64,000 nt of DNA from Berghia stephanieae. Lineage: Eukaryota > Mollusca > Gastropoda > Nudibranchia > Aeolidiidae. The stretch covers positions 47,246,130 through 47,310,129 of the forward strand of contig CM067451.1 of assembly GCA_034508935.3 (NCBI GenBank), given 5' to 3'. Below, piece by piece: positions 47,368 through 59,700 of this stretch. The notes under the pieces were generated by a model. That model was not told where the DNA came from, searched no databases, and saw only the letters and a list, made by a program, of their open reading frames with translations. The stretch's first letter is position 1. Each line of letters opens with the position of its first letter. The position numbers and the translations under genes were made by a program.

Positions 47368-48769
47368 CGATGAAGGAAGAGGAGGAGGTGAAGAGGGGGA
47401 GGGGGAGGAGGAGGTGGTGAAGGAAGAGGGAGGAGGAGGGAGGAGGGGAAGGGGGAGGAGGAGGGGTGAAGGAAGAGGAGGAGAGGTGAAGGAGGAGGAG
47501 GGGAGAGGAGAGTGAGGAAGAGGAGGAGGAGGTGAAGGAGGAGGAGGGGGAGGAGGAGGTGAAGGGAGGGAGGAGGAGGGAGAGGAGGAGGGGGAGGAGG
47601 AGGTGAAGGAAGAGGAGGAGGAGTGAAGGAGGAGGAGGGGAGGTGAAGGAGGAGGAGAGGAGGAGGAGGAGGTGAAGGAGGGGAGGAAGGAGGAGGAGGG
47701 GGAGGAGGAGGTGAAGGAAAGGGAGAAGTGAAGGAGGAGGAGGAGGAGGAGGGAGGAGGAGGAGGAGGAGGGGAGGGAGAGGAGGGGGAGGAGGGAGGTG
47801 AAGGAGAGGAGGAGGAGGAAAGGAGGAGGAGAGGAGGGGAGGGTGGAAGGAGAGGAGGAGGAAGAGGGGAGGAGGAGGAGGAGGAGGGGAGGAAGGAGGG
47901 GGGGGGAGGAGGGGAAGGAAGTAGAGAGGAAAGGAGAAGGAGGGAGAGGAGGAGGTGAGAAGGAAGAGGAGGAGGAAGTGAAGGAGGAGGAGGAAGTGAA
48001 GGAGGAGGAGAGGGGAGAGTGAAGGAGGAGAGGAGAGAAGGAGAGAGAGAGAAGAGAAGGAGAAGAAGAGGAAGGAAGTGAAGAGAGAGAGGAGAAGGAG
48101 AGAGGAGAGAGGAGGAGGAGAGGAGGAGGAGGAGTGAAGGAAGAGAGGAGGGTGAAGGAGGAGAGGAAGGAGGAGAAGAAGAGGAAGAGGAGGAGGAGAG
48201 AGTGAAGGAAGAGGAGAGGAAGTGAAGGAGGAGGAGAGGGGAGGAGAGTGAGGAGAGGAGAGAAGAAGAGTGAAAGAGTAGAATGAAGAGAGAGGAGATG
48301 AGGAGGAAGAAATGAGGAGAGAGGGAGAAGAGGAGAGAAGAGGTGAAAGGAGGAGGAGAAGGATAGGTGAGAGGAGAGAGGAAATATAAGAAGAAAAGAG
48401 GAGGAGAGAGAGTAAAAGGAAGATGAGAGAGAAGATAGAAGAGAAAGAAGTAGAAAAGAAGAAAAGAAGAAAGAGAGAAAAGAAGAGAAGATGAAGAGAG
48501 TAGAGAAAGAGAAGAGAAGAAGAATAGAGGGTAGAGAGGGAGGAGGAGAAAGGAAGAAGAAGAAGAAGAAGAATGGAAGAGAGAAGAAGAAGAAGAAGAA
48601 GAAGAAGAAAAAGAAAAGAAAAGGAAGAAAAGAAGAAGAAGGAAGAAGAAGAAGAAAGAAGAAGAAGAAAGAAGAAGAAGACGGGAAGAAGAAGAAGAAA
48701 GAAGAAGAAGAGAAGAAGAGGGAAAAGAAAATAAATTAATGAGAAGAAAAAAGGAAAAGACGGAGAACA

Positions 48770-48770
<1 letters not shown>
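47368..48770. repeat. 1.4-kb polypurine tract (GGA, GAA and GTGAAGGA types)
   Basis: Nearly pure A/G on the plus strand. The left part is GGAGGAGG with regular GTGAAGGA; the right part grades to GAAGAAGAA. The gene strand is therefore almost pure C/T. Open frames on the minus strand (Ser/Pro/Leu-only) are composition artefacts. Confidence 0.97.
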
Positions 48771-48826
<56 letters not shown>

Positions 48827-48930
48827 GTTTCGATGATGTTGATAGGAGGAGGAGGACGAAGAGAGGAAGGAGAGGACAAGAAGAATGAGGAGAACATCAT
48901 TATTATCATTATCATCGTCATCAAAGGAGG
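48767..48930. repeat. (GAT)n and flanking degenerate triplets
   Basis: About 20 perfect GAT units at 48769-48826, then purine-rich sequence and a short ATT/ATC stretch to 48925. Confidence 0.9.
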
Positions 48931-48987
48931 GTGTTAGGCTTGGGCCTGTCTTTATATCAGCGCTCTGGTCTCAGTCTAGACAAATTA

Positions 48988-50345
48988 CAGGTGTCCCAAA
49001 AAATGTTAACACAATACAAAAAACGTAAATGCTGGATGTAAACAATTTAATTATTATTGAAAAAGTAGTTAAAATTCATTTGATAAAAAAACACCAATTG
49101 TCAATAGTTTAAAAACCGATTAAAGGATACTTGTCAATGTTTAAAAACACAATTAAAGGATACTTGTCAATAGTTTAAAAACAACAATTAAAGGATACTT
49201 GTCAATAGCTTAAAACACAAATAAAGGATACTTGTCATAGTTAAAAAAACAATTAAAGGATACTTATCATAGTTTAAAAACAACAATTAAAGGATACTTG
49301 TCAATAGTTCAAAAACAACAATTAAAGGATAATTGTCAATAGTTTAAAAACACAAATTAAAGGATACTTGTCAATAGTTTAAAAACACCAATTAAAGGAT
49401 ACTTGTCAATAGTTTTAAAACACCAATTAAAGGATACTTGTCAATAGTTTTAAAAACACCAATTAAAGGATACTTGTCAATAGTTTTAAAACACCATTAA
49501 AGGATACTTGTCAATAGTTTAAAACACCAATTAAAGGATACTTGTCAATAGTTTTAAAACACCAATTAAAGGATACTTGTCAATAGTTTTAAAACACCAG
49601 TTAAAGGATACTTGTCAATAGTTTAAAAACACCAATTAAAGGATACTTGTCAATAGTTTAAAAACACAATTAAAGGATACTTGTCAATAGTTTAAAAACA
49701 CCAATTAAAGGATACTTGTCAATAGTTTTAAAACACCAATTAAAGGATACTTGTCAATAGTTTTAAAACACCAATTAAAGGATACTTGTCAATAGTTTAA
49801 AAACACCAATTAAAGGATACTTGTTAATAGTTTAAAAACACCAATTAAAGGATACTTGTCAATAGTTTTAAAACACCAGTTAAAGGATACTTGTCAATAG
49901 TTTAAAAACACCAATTAAAGGATACTTGTCAATAGTTTAAAAACACCAATTAAAGGATACTTGTCAATAGCTTAAAAACACCAATTAAAGGATACTTGTC
50001 AATAGTTTTAAAACACCAATTAAAGGATACTTGTCAATAGTTTAAAAACACCAATTAAAGGATACTTGTCAATAGCTTTAAAACACCAATTAAAGGATAC
50101 TTGTCAATAGTTTTAAAACACCAATTAAAGGATACTTGTCAATAGTTAAAAACACCAATTAAAGGATACTTGTCAATAGTTTAAAACACCATTAAGGATA
50201 CTTGTCAATAGTTTTAAAACACCAGTTAAAGGATACTTGTCAATAGTTTTATACTTTAAAAATAAATATACTTTATTAATGCCAGGTTTCCAATTATTTT
50301 GAAATATATACGTTTTGTTTTTGGGTTTGTTTTTTGGACAGCCTG
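48988..50345. mobile_element. Mariner-type MITE carrying a minisatellite
   Basis: The left end, after TA, reads CAGGTGTCCCAAAAAATG. The right end, inverted and after TA, reads CAGGCTGTCCAAAAAACA. Mariner relatives often begin CAGGGTGTCCCAAAA, so these look like a terminal pair with TA target duplication. The interior is almost all the 35-bp array; no transposase remains. Size 1.36 kb. The right end is 64 bp from the exon 4 donor. Confidence 0.68.
49105..50252. repeat. 35-bp minisatellite (about 33 units)
   Basis: The unit contains AATTAAAGGATACTTGTCAA followed by TAGTTTAAAAACACC. Variants TTTTAAAA/TTTAAAAA and CAG/CAA. The first units (49110-49360) are more diverged. Confidence 0.96.
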
Positions 50346-50408
50346 TATATGAGAGGGGTTGCCATCCTGCTCACCGTGACAATAAAAAGCAAAAATCAAT
50401 AAGATTAC

Positions 50409-50495
50409 CCAGAATGCCTGTACGGACTTGACATGGTCGGGCTCAGTTGTTCTGATAAATCTGTTATGTCGAATTCCTGACTTTTCAAACAAATT
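50409..50495 (-). CDS. MARS2: MARS2 coding exon 4: FIRTTE block
   Basis: It is an 87-bp exon of 29 codons, phase 0 at both ends. The peptide NLFEKSGIRHNRFIRTTE is followed by PDHVKSVQAFW. FIRTTE..H and the closing QxFW are typical MetRS sequence before the connective peptide. The acceptor is tttgcctcctcacag and the donor is TTCTGG then GTAATC. The end of a mariner-type MITE (50345) lies 64 bp beyond the exon end, so that insertion stopped just short of the splice donor. Confidence 0.94.
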
Positions 50496-50607
50496 CTGTG
50501 AGGAGGCAAAAAATACTTGGGGAAAATGTTACAATGACAGGAGGTGGGAAGTGCCATAAACAGATGAGGAGAAATGTTGAGATGCATTACATTTGTTGAG
50601 TTATGAC

Positions 50608-50715
50608 ATTTTCTCCTCCATCACCTTCACCTTCTTCTCCTTCTTCTTCTCCTTCTCCCTTTCCTTATTCACCTTCTCCTTCTTCTTCTTCTCCTTCTTC
50701 TTCTTCTTGCTGCTA
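50608..50715. repeat. Polypyrimidine tract (CTT/TCC)
   Basis: About 105 bp of T/C-rich triplets on the plus strand, upstream of exon 4 in intron 3 (A/G on the gene strand). Confidence 0.88.
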
Positions 50716-50988
50716 CTGCAACACAAATTTACGGTCTACTTCAATGATCATTGTTTAAACATAAGACAAAACTCGTTCGTTATTCGTATTGTCCAGAAAT
50801 TGAACAATTTGAAATTTTGGAACAAAGAGTTAAAAATCTGTGGATTATTTCAAGGTGTTAGTAGACAGGGAAAATGTGATGAGATATTTATATATGACGA
50901 ATGATACTTGTTTGCACTGCTGTTGAATGCCTTTCAATCTTGTATGTAAATATAAGGCATATCGCCCTATACGAATGTTATGTTATTG
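50716..50988. other. Unique intronic sequence, no gene recognised
   Basis: About 270 bp of AT-rich sequence in intron 3. The open frames are short and unrecognised. Confidence 0.55.
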
Positions 50989-51006
50989 AAACTACTACAA
51001 CTACTA

Positions 51007-51069
<63 letters not shown>

Positions 51070-51085
51070 TACTACTACTACTAGT

Positions 51086-51121
<36 letters not shown>

Positions 51122-51271
51122 ATAGAAGTAGCAGTAGTAGTTAGTAGTAGTAGTAGTAGTTGTAGTAGTAGTAGTAGTAGTAGTAGTTAGTAGTAGTAGT
51201 AGTAGTAGTATGTAGTAGTAGTAGTAGTAGTGTAGTAGTAGTAGTAGTATAGTAATAGTAGTTGTAGTAGT

Positions 51272-51349
<78 letters not shown>

Positions 51350-51360
51350 ATAGAAGTAGC

Positions 51361-51430
<70 letters not shown>

Positions 51431-51770
51431 TATAGTAGTTGTGTAGTAGTAGTAGTAGTAGTAGTAGTGTAGTAAGTAGTAGTAGTAGTTAGGGTAGTTG
51501 TATAGTAGTAGTAGTATAGTAGTATAGTAGTATAGTAGTAGTAGTATATAGTATAGTATAGTAGTAGTAGTAGTAATAGTAGTAGTAGTAGTAGTAATAG
51601 TAAGTAGTAGTAGAATAGTAGTAGTATGTAGTATGTATAGTATAATAGTAGTAGTAGTAGTAGTTAGTAGTAGTAATAGTAGTAGTTAGTAGTAGTAGTA
51701 GTAGTTGTAGTAGATAGTAGTAGTAGTAGTAGTAGTAGTAGTAAGTAGTAGTAGTAGTAGAGTATATAAT
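50989..51770. repeat. (CTA)n followed by inverted (TAG)n
   Basis: CTA triplets at 50989-51082 meet their reverse complement, TAG triplets, at ctactagtgtagtag (about 51075-51090). The TAG part continues to about 51770 with scattered breaks. The two parts can pair as a long hairpin. Confidence 0.93.
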
Positions 51771-51825
51771 AATATAGATAATATATAATAATAATAATTA
51801 ATAATAATAATAATATAATATATAA

Positions 51826-51892
<67 letters not shown>

Positions 51893-51897
51893 TAATA

Positions 51898-51956
<59 letters not shown>

Positions 51957-51957
51957 T

Positions 51958-52040
<83 letters not shown>
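51771..52040. repeat. (TAA)n microsatellite
   Basis: About 270 bp of TAA/ATA triplets with a few dinucleotide slips. It ends about 40 bp from the exon 3 donor. Confidence 0.95.
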
Positions 52041-52080
52041 GTATCAACAACAACAATCATTGTAATCATTATATCGTCAC

Positions 52081-52152
52081 CTTGAACTTCAACGAGACGT
52101 CATCACAAAAGGTCAAAGGGTCAACCTTGGCAGAAGATGCAGCTTGTTGTAT
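52081..52152 (-). CDS. MARS2: MARS2 coding exon 3: IQQAA segment
   Basis: It is a 72-bp exon of 24 codons, phase 0 at both ends. The peptide begins IQQAASSAKVDP and ends CDDVSLKFK, matching the MetRS stretch just after GTDEHGLK (human IQQAAATAGLAP...CDRVSEQFQ). The acceptor is catctcatcacag and the donor is TTCAAG then GTGACG. It sits between a (TAA)n tract about 40 bp below and the 39-bp array above. Confidence 0.92.
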
Positions 52153-52327
52153 CTGTGATGAGATGAAGATGCTTGACTATTAATATGTTTACGGAAATTT
52201 CTTTAATCTAAGGTACTTAAAAAACTTATCCTCTACATAATTCTATTATTCTGTGCCATGAAAAGTTGTAAAGCAGCCATTTGGTGACAAATTGTTTAGG
52301 ATGCAGCGCGAGACACAGTAGATAAAA

Positions 52328-53901
52328 AAACACAAAGACAACAACAATCTTTCATTCACGAAGCCAAAAACACAAAGACAACAACCATCTTTCAATCACA
52401 AAGCCAAAAACACAAAGACAACAACCATCTTTCAATCACGAAGCCAAAAACACAAAGACAACAACCATCTTTCAATCACGAAGCCAAAAACACAAAGACA
52501 ACAACCATCTTTCAATAACAAAGCCAAAAACACAAAGACAACAACAACCTTTCGATCAAGGAGCCAAAAACACAAAGACAACAAACATCATTCAATCACA
52601 AAGCCAAAAACACAAAGACAACAACCATCTTTAAATCGAAAGCCAAAAACACAAAGACAACAACCATCTTTCAATCAGGAAGCCAAAAACACAAAGACAA
52701 CAAACATCATTCAATCACAAAGCCAAAAACACAAAGACAACAACCATCTTTCAATCACGGAGCCAAAAGCACAAAGACAACAAACATCTTTCAATCGAAA
52801 GCCAAAAACACAACGACAACAAACATCATTCAATCGAAAGCCAAAAACACAAAGATAACAACCATCTTTCAATCGAAAGCCAAAAACACAAAGACAACAA
52901 CCATCTTTCAATCGAAAGCCAAAAACACAAAGACAACAACCATCTTTCAATCGAAAGCCAAAAACACAAAGATAACAACCATCTTTCAATCGAAAGCCAA
53001 AAACACAAAGATAACAACCATCTTTCAATCAGGAAGCCAAAAACACAAAGACAACAACCATCTTTCAATCGAAAGCCAAAAACACAAAGATAACCATCTT
53101 TCAATCGAAAGCCAAAAACAGAGACAACAACCATCTTTCAATCAGGAAGCCAAAAACACAAAGACAACAACCATCTTTCAATCACGAAGCCAAAAACACA
53201 AAGACAACAATCATCTTTCAATCGAAAGCCAAAAACACAAAGACAACAACCATCTTTCAATCAGGAAGCCAAAAACACAAAGACAACAACCATCTTCCAA
53301 TCGAAAGCCAAAAACACAGAGACAACAACCATCTTTCAATCGAAAGCCAAAAACACAAAGACAACAACCATCTTCCAATCGAAAGCCAAAAACGCAGAGA
53401 CAACAACCATCTTCCAATCGAAAGCCAAAAACACAAAGACAACAACCATCTTCCAATCGAAAGCCAAAAACACAGAGACAACAACCATCTTTCAATCGAA
53501 AGCCAAAAACACAAAGACAACAACCATCTTCCAATCGAAAGCCAAAAACGCAGAGACAACAACCATCTTCCAATCGAAAGCCAAAAACACAAAGACAACA
53601 ACCATCTTTCAATCGAAAGCCAAAAACACAAAGACAACAACCATCTTCCAATCGAAAGCCAAAAACAAAGACAACAACCATCTTCCAATCGAAAGCCAAA
53701 AACACAAAGACAACAACCATCTTTCAATCAGGAAGACAAAAACACAAAGACAACAACTATCTTTCAATCGAAAGCCAAAAACACAAAGACAACAACCATC
53801 TTTCAATCGAAAGCCAAAAACACAAAGACAACAACCATCTTTCAATCGAAAGCCAAAAACACAAAGACAACAACCATCTTTCAATCGAAAGCCAAAAACA
53901 C
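52328..53901. repeat. 39-bp minisatellite (about 40 units)
   Basis: The unit contains AAAACACAAAGACAACAACC followed by ATCTTTCAATCGAAAGCC. Variants: ACGAAGCC, AGGAAGCC, TTCCAATC and CAGAGAC. The right half shows a two-unit alternation of CAAAGAC and CAGAGAC forms. Intron 2. Confidence 0.96.
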
Positions 53902-53954
53902 AGCCTTTCCTTCATACCCAAAAGTCCCCAAGTTCGTCTACCCACCGCACTGTC

Positions 53955-54115
53955 TGGTCTTGACCAAGTCACATAACCTTAACTCACTTTGTGACGCTGC
54001 CTGACGCTTGCGATATTCCAGTCTTCCCTTGGAATGGTTTTAAAGGAATATTTCCCCTTAGGGATGAATAAGGGAATGTATTTATATATTATTTATTATT
54101 TTTATTATTTAAATT
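53955..54115 (+). mobile_element. SINE family D, 3' part
   Basis: tggtcttgaccaagtcacat and cccttagggatgaataaggg match the CORE-like part and 3' end of the SINE at 25315-25522, in the opposite orientation. Confidence 0.7.
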
Positions 54116-54187
54116 GTGGAATTGATTCTGCAAAAGATTTTAAAATTTCTTCTTTTTTTATAATTAGGACATGTTAAATGTTTGTTT

Positions 54188-54632
54188 TTAATTTTTTTTT
54201 ACAGCGCTGGCGACACATTTAGGTCATTTCAGCGCCGTAAAAAGAAAATGGAAAGTGAAAAAATTCTGAAATGACAGGTAAGGGTATCCAAGAAAATGCA
54301 GGACAAAGGGGAATTGGTTCCAATAGGGCACAGATGTAAATTCCAAGAGCACATTATCAATGTACTTAGTTTGAGATCACCTAAAAGTCTCATTAAAACA
54401 CCAGCACAGGATCCCATGGAGAGGAATACACTCAAATATTTTCAGAATATTTCCAAAACAGAAAACATAGAGAGGTGACAAGGAAAATATATCATCTCCT
54501 TGAACTAACAAACATTTGACTGTTTCCCTCTCAGCCAAGGATTCCAGCAAGGGCCAAGACGAAGACAGAAAACGCCTCAGAAAATAGATCTAGGGCAATA
54601 GAAGATGCAGCAAGTGACCTCCTGCACACTAT
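54188..54632 (+). repeat. Interspersed repeat family R (near full length)
   Basis: Starts ttttacagcgctggcgacac and aggtcatttcagcgccg, contains aaattccaagagcacattat and gtttgagatcacc, and ends at gcaagtgacctcctgcacac. The 48-bp array begins within a few bases of this end, as at 12062. Confidence 0.8.
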
Positions 54633-55790
54633 TCTATGGACCCTAACCAATTACTTGGATGTCACAGAAACAGTAGAATTACTATGGACCCTAACCAATT
54701 ACTGGGATGTCACAGAAACAGTAGAATTACTATGGACCCTAACCAGTTACTGGGATGTCACAGAAACAGTAGAATTACTATGGACTCTAACCAATTACTG
54801 GGATGTCACAGAAACAGTAGAATTACTATGGACCCTAACCAGTTACTGGGATGTCACAGAAACAGTAGAATTACTATGGACCCTAACCAATTACTGGGAT
54901 GTCACAGAAACAGTAGAATTACTATGGACCCTAACCAATTACTGGGATGTCACAGAAACAGTAGAATTACTATGGACCCTAACCAATTACTTGGATGTCA
55001 CAGAAACAGTAGAATTACTATGGACCCTAACCAATTACTGGGATGTCACAGAAACAATAGAATTACTATGGACCCTAACCAATTACTTGGATGTCACAGA
55101 AACAATAGAATTACTATGGACCCTAACCAATTACTGGGATGTCACAGAAACAATAGAATTACTATGGACCCTAACCAATTACTTGGATGTCACAGAAACA
55201 ATAGAATTACTATGGACCCTAACCAATTACTTGGATGTCACAGAAACAGTAGAATTACTATGGACCCTAACCAATTACTTGGATGTCACAGAAACAATAG
55301 AATTACTATGGACCCTAACCAATTACTTGGATGTCACAGAAACAGTAGAATTACTATGGACCCTAACCAATTACTGGGATGTCACAGAAACAGTAGAATT
55401 ACTATGGACCCTAACCAAATTACTGGGATGTCACAGAAACAGTAGAATTACTATGGACCCTAACCAATTACTTGGATGTCACAGAAACAGTAGAATTACT
55501 ATGAACCCTAACCAATTACTGGGATGTCACAGAAACAGTAGAATTACTATGGACCGTAACCAATTACTGGGATGTCACAGAAACAATAGAATTACTATGG
55601 ACCCTAACCAATTACTGGGATATCACAGAAACAGTAGAATTACTATGGACCCTAACCAATTACTTGGATATCACAGAAACAATAGAATTACTATGGACCC
55701 TAACCAATTACTTGGATATCACAGAAACAATAGAATTACTATGGACCCTAACCAATTACTGGGATGTCACAGAAACAGTAGAATTTGCTT
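54632..55790. repeat. 48-bp minisatellite (about 24 units)
   Basis: The unit contains CTATGGACCCTAACCAATTA followed by CTGGGATGTCACAGAAACAG. The 16-codon period keeps frames open. Variants CTTGGAT/CTGGGAT and AACAG/AACAA. Near 55420 one extra A shifts the frame. Confidence 0.97.
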
Positions 55791-55864
55791 CTAAGTAATT
55801 TGGTCTCAGTTACAGCTAGCCAAAGTGTTCCAAGCTACTGGAACCTGCTGACTGGAAAAAGTAA

Positions 55865-56050
55865 TAACAAAAATGAATATGATAGCTAGAAAAAAGAACA
55901 AAATACCAAATCATGAACGCTTCGGTCTCAAAACCTTTCTTCAGCCGACAACAAAAAACAATGAAAACATAAATATGTTACTTAAAAACCAGACAGAGTC
56001 ATCAGTAACCAAAACGTTCCACGTTTGATATTTTGTTTTAGAAGCTTTTG
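55865..56050. repeat. Interspersed hairpin family M (two arms)
   Basis: The left arm (aacaaaataccaaatcatga, cggtctcaaaacctttcttc) is inverse to the right arm (aaaacgttccacgtttgata, ttttgtttta). Same family as 12500, 21840 and 22265. Confidence 0.72.
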
Positions 56051-56296
56051 TTACTTTTTTCACATATTGTCTAATACTTTACTCAGTGACAAACATGATT
56101 TGTATCGCCTTGGCTGCTGCTCTGTGACAGTTTTGTGCGATTTGAAAGGCTTGGCCTGTTCTTGACCAATGACAGATCCTGTCTCTAAACTATTAGAACT
56201 TGGATTTTGTTCTACTTTTATTGCTTGAGAACAATCTGACCTTTCATTTTATTTCAGGAAAAGTGTGGTGCAGGCACTAGTATCAGAGAGAGAGAA

Positions 56297-56363
<67 letters not shown>

Positions 56364-56601
56364 GAGGGTGTCGTGTCAAGTGATCCTGAGTTTGTCAGTG
56401 ACTCCGTGACTCTTTATTCTGGTTTCATCTGGCACTTCTCCATACCTTATTTTCCTCATCTTTATTTACATTCATTTGCAGCGCTCATATTCTCAATGTA
56501 GTCAGGAAGTGGTTGTGGTGGTGATTTGTATCGAAGAAAACAGAAGAGAAATAGACGACAGATTTGGGGGATAAAAGACCCTACCATCAGCTCACACCAA
56601 C
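56051..56601. other. Intronic sequence with (GA)n at 56284-56360
   Basis: About 550 bp past the exon 2 donor. Apart from a (GA)n run of about 75 bp, nothing is recognised. Confidence 0.7.
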
Positions 56602-56717
56602 CTTTAAGCCATGTTCATCTGTTCCTGTTGTGAAGAGCGTTTTTCTTCCTTTGATTCGGTGCCATCTGGCAGATGCATCGGCTAACAAGGCACAATACAA
56701 ATGTCCAATGTGTGGGG
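56602..56717 (-). CDS. MARS2: MARS2 coding exon 2: HIGH motif and GTDEHG
   Basis: It encodes 38 full codons after two bases that finish the codon begun in exon 1. PHIGHLY holds the class I HIGH signature (ATP binding), followed by ALLADA and TTGTDEHGLK, which are strongly conserved in MetRS. The acceptor is ttctatttcag and the donor is TTAAAG then GTTGGT, phase 0. The first nine exon bases plus the acceptor are the core of the tandem array that starts right at this border and runs to about 60640. The exon is therefore preceded by about 150 near-copies of its own 3' splice site. The nearest decoy is 26 bp upstream and would shift the frame. Confidence 0.95.
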
Positions 56718-59700
56718 CTGAAATAGAAAAACAAAGTGTGGGGCTGATATAGAAACACACAGTGTGGGGCTGATATACAAACACAAAGTGTGGGGCTGAT
56801 ATAGAAACACACAGTGTGGGGCTGATATACAAACACAAAGTGTGGGGCTGATATAGAAACACAAAGTGTGGGGCTGATATACAAACACACAAGTGGGGTG
56901 GCTGATATAGAAACACACAAGTGTGGGGCTGATATAGAAACACAAGTGTGGGGCTGATATAGAAACACACAGTGTGGGGCTGATATAGAAACACACAGTG
57001 TGGGGCTGATATAGAAACACAGTGTGGGGCTGATATAGAAACAACAGTGTGGGGCTGATATAGAAACACACAGGGTGTATGAGGGGCTGATATAGAAACA
57101 CACAGTGTGGGGCTGATATAGAAACACAAAGTGTGGGGCTGATATAGAAACACACAGTGTGGGGCTGATATAAAACACACAGTGTGGGGCTGATATAGAA
57201 ACACAAGTGTGGGGCTGATATAGAAACACACAGTGTGGGCTGATATAAAAACAACAGTGTGGGGCTGATATAGAAACACAAAAGTGTGGGGCTGATATAG
57301 AAACACACAGTGTGGGGCTGATATAAAACACAACAGTGTGGGCTGATATAAAACACACAGTGTGGGGCTGTGGTAGAAACAAGTCTGAAAAACACAAGTG
57401 TGGGGCTGATATAGAAACACAAGTGTGGGGCTGATATAGAAACACACAGTGTGGGGCTGATATAGAAACACAAAGTGTGGGGCTGATATAGAAACACAAC
57501 GTGTGGGGCTGATATAGAAACACAAGTGTGGGCTGATATAGAAACACACAGTGTGGGACTGATATAGAAACACAAGTGTGGGGCTGATATAGAAACACAC
57601 AGTGTGGGGCTGATATAGAAACACACCAGTGTGGGGCTGATATAGAAACACACAGTGTGGGGCTGATATAGAAACAACAGTGTGGGGCTGATATAGAAAC
57701 ACAAGTGTGGGGCTGATATAGAAACACACAGTGTGGGGCTGATATAGAAACACACAGTGTGGGGCTGATATAGAAACACACAGTGTGGGGCTGATATAAA
57801 ACACACAAGTGTGGGGCTGATATAGAAACACACAGTGTGGGGCTGATATAGAAACACACAGTGTGGGGCTGATATAGAAAACAAGTGTGGGGCTGATATA
57901 GAAACACACAGTGTGGGGCTGATATAGAAACACACAGTGTGGGGCTGATATAGAAACACACAGTGTGGGGCTGATATAGAAAACACAGTGTGGGGCTGAT
58001 ATAGAAACACAAAGTGTGGGGCTGATATAGAAAACACACAGTGTGGGGCTGATATAAAACACACAGTGTGGGGCTGATATAGAAACACACAGTGTGGGGC
58101 TGATATAGAAACACACAGTGTGGGGCTGATATAAAACACAAAGTGTGGGGCTGATATAGAAACACAAAGTGTGGGGCTGATATAGAAACACAAGTGTGGG
58201 GCTGATATAAAACACACATGTGTGGGGCTGATATAGAAACACACAAGTGTGGGGCTGATATAGAAACACACAAGTGTGGGGCTGATATAAAACACAAAGT
58301 GTGGGCTGTAGAACACCGTGGGCTGATATAGAACACACAGTGTGGGGCTGATATAGAAACACACAGTGTGGGGCTGATATAGAAACACACAGTGTGGGGC
58401 TGATATAGAAACCACAATAGTGGGGCTGATATAGAACACACAGTGTGGGGCTGATATAGAAACACAAAGTGTGGGGCTGATATAGAAACACACAGTGTGG
58501 GGCTGATATAGAAACACACAGTGTGGGGCTGATATAGAACACAAGTGTGGGGCTGATATAAAACACAGTGTGGGCTGATATAGAAACACACAGTGTGGGG
58601 CTGATATAGAAACACACAAGTGTGGGGCTGATATAGAAACACACAGTGTGGGGCTGATATACAAACACACAGTGTGGGCTGATAAAAACACAAAGTGTGG
58701 GGCTGATATAAAACACACAGTGTGGGGCTGATATAGAAACACACAGTGTGGGGCTGATATAGAAACACAAAGTGTGGGGCTGATATAGAAACACACAGTG
58801 TGGGCTGATATAGAAACACAAAGTGTGGGGTATAGAAACACAGGTGGGGACTGATATAAAACACACAGTGTGGGCTGAAAACAAAGTGTGACGAACAAAA
58901 GTGTGGCTATAAACCAGTGGTTAAACCATGGCACAGTGTGGTGATAAACCAGTGGGCTGTATAACACAGGTGGGCTGATAAGAACAACAGTGTGGCTGAA
59001 TAGAAACACAAGTGGTGATAAAACCAAGTGGGGTGAAAAACACAAGTGTGGTGATATAAACAATGTGGTGTAAACAATGTGGCGATTAGAACACACGTTG
59101 GCGATAAAACCACAGGGGGCGATATAACCAAGTGGGCTGATATAAAACACAGTGTGGGCTGATATAAAACAAAGTGTGGGTGTAAGAAAAGGTGGGCTGA
59201 TATAACACAGTTGGCTGATATAAAAACAGTGTGGCTGTTAAAAACACAAGTGTGGCTTATAACACAGGTGGGCTGATATAGAAACACAGTTGGCTGATAT
59301 AAACAGTGTGGCTGATATAAACATAGAAACCAGTGGGCTGATAGAAACACACAGTGTGGGCTGATATAGAAACACAAAGTGTGGTGAAAAACACAGTGTG
59401 GGCTGATATAGAAACACAAGTGTGGGCTGATATAGAAACACAAAGTGTGGGGCTGATATAGAAACACAAAGTGTGGGGCTGATATAGAAACACAAGTGTG
59501 GGGCTGATATAGAAACACAAGTTGGGCTGATATAGAAACACAAAGTGTGGGCTGATTAGAAACACAAAGTGTGGGGCTGATATAGAAACACACAGTGTGG
59601 GGCTGATATAGAACACAAGGGGCTGATAGAACAAGTGTGGGCTGATATAAAACACACAGTGTGGGGCTGATATAGAAACACAAAGTGTGGGGCTGATATA

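Noticed and set aside
47346-48770. 474-codon Ser/Pro/Leu-rich minus-strand frame
   Set aside because: Composition effect of a polypyrimidine strand, which can hardly encode a stop.
56587-59150. Minus-strand frames of over 700 codons rich in SISAPHCVF/YISPTLCV
   Set aside because: They are translations of the 26-27-bp array in three frames. Only the last 38 codons are MARS2 exon 2. I do not claim that the array is translated, though decoy splicing could expose parts of it.
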